Shown here one piece after another: positions 27,046 to 32,630 of a stretch of DNA of 32,630 nucleotides (the stretch's first letter is position 1; each line of letters starts with the position of its first letter). The notes beneath the pieces were generated by a model. It made no database searches. It saw only the letters and a list, made by a program, of their open reading frames with translations, and was not told the origin of the DNA. The position numbers and the translations under genes were made by a program. Source of the DNA: 9FT-COMBO-53-11 sp035291485 (lineage in GTDB: Bacteria > Patescibacteriota > WWE3 > 9FT-COMBO-53-11). The stretch lies in contig DATDSA010000013.1 of NCBI GenBank assembly GCA_035291485.1, positions 1 to 32,630 of the forward strand, in the 5' to 3' direction.

Positions 27046-30000
27046 TCACCCAGTAGCTGACTTTGAGGTCGGTTTCGAGCGGTTCGCGGAGTTTGATTTC
27101 AAAGCCCTCCCCTTCCTTAATCGCCACTCCCAACGATAGCGGTTCCTCCGGAGTAACAAACACCTTTGAATCGAGCGTAATTTCCTGATATTCCACCAAA
27201 AAGACCGTTTCCCCGGCCGGAATCGTTACCACCCCCACCGCCGGCGAGGAGACTTTTACTTTGCCGGCTTCAATCACGTCGGTCTTGATGAAACGGGCGG
27301 TCAGATTATCGATGAACGCTTGGGCAATCTCGGCCGTTTTGGCGGTGATCTTTTCGAAGATGGCCTCGACCGCAACGGTCAGCCGTTGGAAAATTCCCTC
27401 TTCGGCTTCAATCTGGGGAGGAATAATCTTTTGAGTGATTGGTTGTTCGGTGGTCTGGTTTTCTGGTTCGCTGGTTTCCGTTTCGTTACTGCCGTCACTA
27501 ACGTTACTTGTGTCACTTTCGTTACTGTCTTCTACTACCTCCGCCGCATCTCCTTCATCGTCAACCACCACCCCCGGATCCGCCCAGGAAACAGCCAAGA
27601 AAGCATCAATCTTCCCAACTCCTGATCCCGGATCCCAGCTCTCCAGCGCCTTCGCCACCGCAAAGCCTGGCTGAGTGAGCTTCTGGGCCATTCCGGGGTA
27701 GGTTCCCGAAGATGTGAGGAGATCACCGGCTTGAATGGCGACAGAATCCGGAGCGATCTTGACCGGAACTCTCCCTGCCAATCCCACTAGTCGCCGGTCT
27801 TCCCTTGGGATTCCCAGCTCCAACCCGGCCCGGGTGGAGATGATTCCGATCATTTTCGGATCGGAGGTGGGAGTAGCTTTCTGGATCTTGGGGATCCCGG
27901 CATCGTCCTTGGTGCCGGCGATCGAAACCACGTCCCCCGCTTCGATCGAGTTGTCGTCGATCGGATACCACTCCGCCAAGTCCGCTCCGAATACGATCGC
28001 TTCCAATCTCACGTTCTGGGTTTCTCCAGTGTAGTTGTAGAGACGGACGTTTTCGGTATCCACCTGGACGGTCTTGTATCCGGTTTGGTAGCTGAAGTTG
28101 ACATTATAGAGAGTTGGGCGGAAAACGGTGTTGGTCGTGGTAAGGACCACCCGGTATTGGGTGTAGTCGTTGGGGGTAGAGGTAATGGACGACCCTTTCT
28201 CATCCGCCATCAGCCTTTCCGCGACGACGTTGTCGAGGTAGATCGTGTTCGAGCTGGTGGTGAGGTTGGTGATTCTAAGTTGAGTGACCGCATCCCGCGA
28301 ATCCCAGGGAACATCGGTGATGTCCCAGTAGACCTTCTGCCAGGTATCGGTGGCATCGATCGTGACCTCCTCCGTGTTTTCGGTGGCGGCAGATTCTCCG
28401 AACCCGAACCGGACCGTGTTTCCAGGTTGACTAGTCCGAACCCAGAAAGTAATGTAATCGTAATCCGAGATATCTTTGGCCGGAGAGAGGGCGCTGGTCA
28501 GCTCAGCGTATCCTCCGCTGGTAGAAGAAGTTAATTTGGTCAGATTACCGACCGTGCTCTCATCTTCGTCCTCAAAGTAGTTCACGTTCCGGGTGACGTC
28601 CCCATCGGCAACGGTCATGTTGGTCCCGGTCCAGTCGGTGTGGGTGTCCATGGATTGCAGCACCGTCCGGTTGACGTCGGTCATCGCCGGGCTCCAATCC
28701 TCCCAGGTTCCATCGGTCGAGTTGTTGCTTTTTCCCGTTCTCGTCTGGACTTGCACCATCCCATAGGTATTCAAATCCGCCAACCAGGTGAGGGGAGTGT
28801 AGCCGACGGCGTTGGGAGTGGCGAGCTCATCGGAGATAAAGAGGGAATACGGGTAATTGGGCGCGTAAGCGTTATTGTTGACCGGTGAAGTTGATCCGGA
28901 GAAAGAGGTAGAGTAGCGAGTGGCAATTCTTCCTGAACCGCCGGTCCCGCCGGTGTAACTGCTCCCCGATCCTCCCGCAGCTCCGATCGCGGTCGTTAAA
29001 GAAGCACCGGTATTAATTGTGTTGGCAGCCAAATATACAGACCCACCGGATCCTCCCCCGCCTCCTCCTCGGGTAGCTCCGCTCCCCCCACCTCCAGCTG
29101 ACCCGTTCGAGCTTAATGACCCGGAAACGGTAATGCTGTTAGCCGCGATGTAAGTGATCCCTCCCCCTGTTCCTCCGGTGCCCGATGTCATTCCCGACGC
29201 CGCCGATCCGCCTCCGCCCCCCGTTCCCATGAATAGTTTGGAAAGATCGGCGGTGCCGTAAGTACCCCCACCCCCACCGCCGCCGTTAAAGTTAGCAGAA
29301 AGACCGCCATTTCCGGATTGATTAGTTCCTCCGCTCGCTCCTGCTGGTGTTCCTCCTCCCCCCGCTCCCGCCGTTCCGTAACCCCCACCTCCTCCAGTAC
29401 CTTGGTCAAACTCCCCACCCCCACCGGAACCTCCGGACGTAGCGGAACCTAGGCCATTACTTCCTCCCCCTCCTCCGCAAAAGCCATTTCCTCCGGTGCC
29501 GGTATTAATAGATCCCGCCCCCGCCGCGCCGTTGCCGCTGTTGGGAACGCCTCCCAATCCGCAAAACGCCTCTCCTCCGTAACCTCCCGAGTTGGTTGTC
29601 GCCTGCCCTCCCCGATAGCCGAGGGCATTAGTGCTAACCGTGCCGTTAACGGCAACGGCACCGGTAGCTCGGAAGAACATCATCCCGTTTTTGGTTCCAT
29701 TCCAAGCAGAAGAAGTGAGGTTGATGCTGGAATTGACCGTAACGTTGGTGTAGTTCGGTACCCGTTGAAACATTACGCGCTGGTTGCCTGTGCCGGTACC
29801 AATATTAGTATCGTCAGTCGCGTTATTGCCGTAGTAATTGACCTTCGATTTGGTAAAAGTGATTATGTTGGCATTAATGTTTGAGATTCTTAGGGTTTCA
29901 AAATTGCCGGTGTTAGCAAAGGCGCTGACAGTACCTTGCAGATTAATTAGAAGAACTTCGTCTCCTACCGCGAGGCAGCCGGCGGAAGGAGTGGAAGAAA

Positions 30001-32630
30001 GCGTGGCGGTGGTAGAAGTTAGGGTCGTAACCGAGTAGTTGACCGCATCCCCCCCATCGGCGCAGGATCGGCCGGAGATCAGATTATTGGTATTGATATT
30101 GGAGTTGGAGGAAACTGTAACTGAGCCATCGGTTCCGGTGCCGGGATCAAATGCCCCAACCTGGGTAATGTGGTCCAACCCGATTTCGGTTCGGATGTCC
30201 TTAATATCATCAAGATTACTCTCCGCGATGTTCAACCGGTTCGAACGAGGGTAGTAATCTATCGTATCGGAGAGGCGAACCCGGTCGGCGTCGATCGTGA
30301 AGGTGCCATCAGGATTGGTGAGGCCGATCCGGACGGCGGAAAGGGTGGGCTTGTTGAGTACATTGGTGGTGCTCAGGATCGCCCGGTACTGGATATAGTT
30401 GTTGGCGGTGGAAGTGATGTCCGAACCTCCAGCTGTGGTGAGATAGGTATCGGCGGTGGCGTTGTCAAGATATATCGTGGTAGAAACGGAAGTTAGATTC
30501 GTTAATCGGAGTTTGATAACCGCATCGCGGGTGGTACCGGTAATATCAGAGATGTCCCAGTAAACTTTCTGCCAAACGTCGGCCTGGTCCACGGTAATCT
30601 CCTCGGTTTGTTCGGTTGCCGCCGCTTCCCCGAAGCCGAAACGGAGAGTATTCCCAGCCTGGGAAGAACGAACCCAGAGGGTGATGTAATCATATCCCGA
30701 GATATCGGTGGAAGAGATGGTGGCTTCGGCATACCCCCCGTTAGTGGAAGAAGTGATTTTGGTGAGGTTGCCGGCGGTGGGCTCATCCTCGTCTTCGAAA
30801 TAATCCACGTTCCGAGTGGTATCTCCATCCGCGACCGTGGCGTTGGTTCCGATCCAATTGGTGTGGGTGTCGGCGGATTCTAATACCTTTCGATTTGTGT
30901 CGGCGACTACCGGCCGCCATTGCTCCCAAGTTCCGTCGGTAGAGTCAGTACTGTTTCCAGTGCGGGTTTGGAGCTGAATCTCTCCATTGGTGTCGAGACT
31001 TTCGGTCCAGCTAATATTGCCAAAGGAAGTGGTTCCGGGAACATGGACCTCTCTCGAAACATAGATGGCGTAGGTTTGGTATCCGAGAGTTCCTCCGGTG
31101 TAGGCCGGGCTGGTTGTCCCGCTCAGAGATACGGCAGTGTATGTAGCAATCCGTCCTGACCCCCCGGTACCGCCGGTGTAGCTACTCCCTGATCCTCCCG
31201 CGGCTCCGGTTGCGGTCACGCGTGTGGTTCCAAGAGTGAGAGTATTTCCTGCTAGACGAACTGAACCTCCGGCTGCGCCCCCACCCCCACCTCGGGTAGC
31301 GCCACTTCCCCCACTTCCCGCCCCTCCGTTCGAATTGATGCCCGCCGAGGCACCGACGGTAACAGTACTTGCGGAAATGTAAACGATCCCCCCTCCTGAC
31401 CCTCCGGCACCCGATGTCATTCCAGATGCCGCGCTTCCACCTCCGCCTCCCGTTCCCATGAAGAGTTTGGAGAGATCAGCGGCACCGAAAGTGCCCCCGC
31501 CCCCGCCTCCTCTGTTGTAACCGATACCGCTTCCTCCATTTCCAGATGAATTTGTCCCACCGTTTTGCCCGCTCACATCTCCTCCTCCCCCATTACCCAC
31601 TGTTCCATAGCCGCCCCCGCCACCTGATCCCTGGTCGAATTGCCCCCCGCCGCCAGAACCTCCTTGGGTAGTGGAACCTAAGCCAGAATTTCCTCCTCCT
31701 CCTCCTCCGCAGGAACCTGTTCCGCCAGTACCATTGTTGACGGCTCCCGCCCCCGCAGCGCCGTTGCCGCTATTGGGAACTCCCCCCAGCCCGCAGAACG
31801 CTTCTCCCCCGTAACCTCCCGAGTTAGACGTCGCCTGTCCTCCTCGGTAACCAGCAGTATTGGCGTTGATTGTACCGGTGCCTTGGATATCAACCGTGCC
31901 ACTAGCGCGGAAGAACATGACACCGTGCTTGGTGCCGTTCCAGGCGGAGGGAGTGAAGTTGATTCCGGTGTTGACCGTCACGTTGGTGTAGTTTGGCACT
32001 CGCTGAAGCATTACGCGCTGGGTTCCAACAGCAGTGCCTAAATTGGTGTCGTTGCCGGCCCCGTCTCCGTAGTATTTGGTTTTGGCGGTAGTAAATGTGA
32101 CCACGTTGGTTGAAACACTTTGGATTCTTAAGGTTTCCCAATTACCAACATTCCCGAAAGCCGAATTGGTACCTTCTAAGTTGATAAGAATGATCTCATC
32201 CCCGATTGCCAAACATCCGGAAGAGGGAGTGGTGGTAAGAGTAGCGGTAGTAGATGTTAATCCTCCCGTAGCGACCGAATAGTTAACCGCATCTCCACCA
32301 TCAGCGCAAGAGCGGCCGGAGATCAAACTGGTGGTGTTGATGTTGGTAGAGGAAGAAACCGTAATGGCGCCGTCCGTGCCGTTACCGAGATTATCGTTGT
32401 TGAATTGGATGGCGACAGAATCGGTCTTACTCTTTTGGGCGAAGTTGGAGTTGAACTCGTTGGAGAGGTCCAGGTCCCAGGTTTTGGTGAAGTTCTCGAT
32501 CGTCCGGTATTGCCCGAGGAGGGAGTCGTAGTACCAGGCGGTGAGGGAGAGATCGTTGGTGGATTGGTTGTGGGCGATCTCGACGTAACCGGCGTTGGCG
32601 AGGGCGGCATCGGTGGCGGTGTATTTGGTC
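27038..32630 (-). CDS. Giant Gly-rich surface protein with tandem 750-residue repeats (5' end off window)
   Basis: The frame is open from 32629 to the TAA at 27038: at least 1863 residues, N-terminus missing. Two repeats of about 749 residues each contain a beta-rich head (LISGRSCADGGDAVNYSV, PNYTNVTVN, FFRA), a Gly-rich block (31180-31860 and 28945-29620; many GGSGGGG), and a jelly-roll-like carbohydrate-binding module (NYFEDEDE, YDYITLWVRSSQ, WQKVYWDI). The C-terminal 470 residues hold ADLAEWYP, KMIGIISTRAGLELGI and LVGLAGRVPVKI, like the tail-associated (peptidase G2/IMC-type) domain of phage and CPR surface proteins, then a low-complexity linker, a coiled coil and a beta domain ending in SYWVIN. 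No C-terminal anchor or sorting signal is seen. Probably an adhesin; the assignment of domains is by eye. Confidence 0.8.
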   Translation of the reverse strand, partial: TKYTATDAALANAGYVEIAHNQSTNDLSLTAWYYDSLLGQYRTIENFTKTWDLDLSNEFNSNFAQKSKTDSVAIQFNNDNLGNGTDGAITVSSSTNINTTSLISGRSCADGGDAVNYSVATGGLTSTTATLTTTPSSGCLAIGDEIILINLEGTNSAFGNVGNWETLRIQSVSTNVVTFTTAKTKYYGDGAGNDTNLGTAVGTQRVMLQRVPNYTNVTVNTGINFTPSAWNGTKHGVMFFRASGTVDIQGTGTINANTAGYRGGQATSNSGGYGGEAFCGLGGVPNSGNGAAGAGAVNNGTGGTGSCGGGGGGNSGLGSTTQGGSGGGGQFDQGSGGGGGYGTVGNGGGGDVSGQNGGTNSSGNGGSGIGYNRGGGGGGTFGAADLSKLFMGTGGGGGSAASGMTSGAGGSGGGIVYISASTVTVGASAGINSNGGAGSGGSGATRGGGGGAAGGSVRLAGNTLTLGTTRVTATGAAGGSGSSYTGGTGGSGRIATYTAVSLSGTTSPAYTGGTLGYQTYAIYVSREVHVPGTTSFGNISWTESLDTNGEIQLQTRTGNSTDSTDGTWEQWRPVVADTNRKVLESADTHTNWIGTNATVADGDTTRNVDYFEDEDEPTAGNLTKITSSTNGGYAEATISSTDISGYDYITLWVRSSQAGNTLRFGFGEAAATEQTEEITVDQADVWQKVYWDISDITGTTRDAVIKLRLTNLTSVSTTIYLDNATADTYLTTAGGSDITSTANNYIQYRAILSTTNVLNKPTLSAVRIGLTNPDGTFTIDADRVRLSDTIDYYPRSNRLNIAESNLDDIKDIRTEIGLDHITQVGAFDPGTGTDGSVTVSSNSNINTNNLISGRSCADGGDAVNYSVTTLTSTTATLSSTPSAGCLAVGDEVLLINLQGTVSAFANTGNFETLRISNINANIITFTKSKVNYYGNNATDDTNIGTGTGNQRVMFQRVPNYTNVTVNSSINLTSSAWNGTKNGMMFFRATGAVAVNGTVSTNALGYRGGQATTNSGGYGGEAFCGLGGVPNSGNGAAGAGSINTGTGGNGFCGGGGGSNGLGSATSGGSGGGGEFDQGTGGGGGYGTAGAGGGGTPAGASGGTNQSGNGGLSANFNGGGGGGGTYGTADLSKLFMGTGGGGGSAASGMTSGTGGTGGGITYIAANSITVSGSLSSNGSAGGGGSGATRGGGGGGSGGSVYLAANTINTGASLTTAIGAAGGSGSSYTGGTGGSGRIATRYSTSFSGSTSPVNNNAYAPNYPYSLFISDELATPNAVGYTPLTWLADLNTYGMVQVQTRTGKSNNSTDGTWEDWSPAMTDVNRTVLQSMDTHTDWTGTNMTVADGDVTRNVNYFEDEDESTVGNLTKLTSSTSGGYAELTSALSPAKDISDYDYITFWVRTSQPGNTVRFGFGESAATENTEEVTIDATDTWQKVYWDITDVPWDSRDAVTQLRITNLTTSSNTIYLDNVVAERLMADEKGSSITSTPNDYTQYRVVLTTTNTVFRPTLYNVNFSYQTGYKTVQVDTENVRLYNYTGETQNVRLEAIVFGADLAEWYPIDDNSIEAGDVVSIAGTKDDAGIPKIQKATPTSDPKMIGIISTRAGLELGIPREDRRLVGLAGRVPVKIAPDSVAIQAGDLLTSSGTYPGMAQKLTQPGFAVAKALESWDPGSGVGKIDAFLAVSWADPGVVVDDEGDAAEVVEDSNESDTSNVSDGSNETETSEPENQTTEQPITQKIIPPQIEAEEGIFQRLTVAVEAIFEKITAKTAEIAQAFIDNLTARFIKTDVIEAGKVKVSSPAVGVVTIPAGETVFLVEYQEITLDSKVFVTPEEPLSLGVAIKEGEGFEIKLREPLETDLKVSYWVIN
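27436..27528. repeat. 8-nt and 9-nt repeats in the linker of the giant gene
   Basis: Five 9-nt units (27484-27528: CGTTACTGC, CGTCACTAA, CGTTACTTG, TGTCACTTT, CGTTACTGT) follow an 8-nt array ending in GGT (27436-27483). They encode the Ser/Thr/Asn/Glu-rich linker between the tail domain and the coiled coil. Confidence 0.8.
28030..32388 (-). repeat. Two tandem repeats of about 2.25 kb in the giant gene
   Basis: Each copy begins at a GTDG(S/A)(V/I)TVSS segment (32388 and about 30142) and ends with a (D/N)VRL-type segment. Long stretches are nearly the same in protein (YRGGQAT, GGYGGEAFCGLGGVPNSGNGAAGAG); the DNA differs mainly at third positions. Confidence 0.85.

Noticed and set aside
28945..31860. 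Short GC-rich repeats that could suggest a CRISPR array
   Set aside because: They are Gly codon repeats inside an open reading frame, with no constant repeat-spacer period.

Overview
The window looks like a genome fragment from a streamlined bacterium, most likely of the Candidate Phyla Radiation (Patescibacteria). The signs are very tight gene packing with 1-20 nt overlaps, many tiny unassigned proteins, reduced versions of housekeeping proteins (release factor 1 without its N-terminal domain, ProRS without its editing domain, an 88-residue YbeY, a half-size MFS protein), an rpsF-ssb-rpsR cluster with no bL9 gene after it, and a very large Gly-rich repeat protein. UGA is an ordinary stop here (pncA, dnaB-side genes and others end in TGA), so the code is not the recoded Gracilibacteria/Absconditabacteria one. 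The phylum-level placement is inference.

Layout. 1-890: 3' truncated efp (minus), tRNA-Leu(CAA), a small membrane protein. 901-2835: NAD salvage operon pncA-pncB. 2835-6176: a QueC-like PP-loop ATPase, an operon of three small proteins, a small acidic protein with an apparent CTG start, a half-size MFS protein and an ASCH-domain protein. 6256-10539: cytidine deaminase, a metallo-beta-lactamase-fold gene overlapping dnaB, a family 2 glycosyltransferase, and a trio in which two paralogous two-helix membrane proteins flank a CxxC protein. 10611-13855: hisS, an EamA transporter, rpmE, prfA. 13838-17580 (minus): cysS, rpsF, ssb, rpsR, ctpA. 17686-23449: a Cys/His-containing orphan, mgtE, dnaX-recR, pth, two paralogous orphans with matching leaders and terminators, ybeY. 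23508-25873: proS, HIT, rpsU, yqeY. 25897-27045: a membrane-anchored sugar-dehydrogenase-like propeller. 27038-32630: a giant surface protein that runs off the window.

The genes are mainly translation (efp, hisS, cysS, proS, prfA, pth, bS6, bS18, bS21, bL31, ybeY), replication and repair (dnaB, ssb, dnaX, recR), salvage of NAD and pyrimidines, transport, and cell surface. This fits a cell that imports metabolites and probably lives attached to others.

The most unusual signals are not genes. (1) A 46-47 nt element (conserved flanks around a hairpin whose stem sequence changes but mostly still pairs) sits directly in front of the start codons of the MBL-dnaB pair, rpsF and ssb, in place of a Shine-Dalgarno. 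(2) Degenerate tandem repeats with 7-, 8- or 9-nt periods occur between genes and also in frame inside pth, dnaX and the giant gene; in front of efp and dnaX they supply -35/-10-like sequence. (3) A 21-nt AT palindrome occurs twice identically on opposite strands. (4) The RecR zinc finger carries about 21 extra residues encoded by palindromic DNA. (5) The orphans at 22049 and 22650 share promoter, leader element and terminator. Predicted promoters mostly have a 16-bp spacer or an extended TGn -10, and several genes (hisS, cysS, efp, dnaX, pth) appear leaderless. No gene-free stretch exceeds 300 bases, and I see no rRNA, CRISPR array, insertion sequence or prophage.
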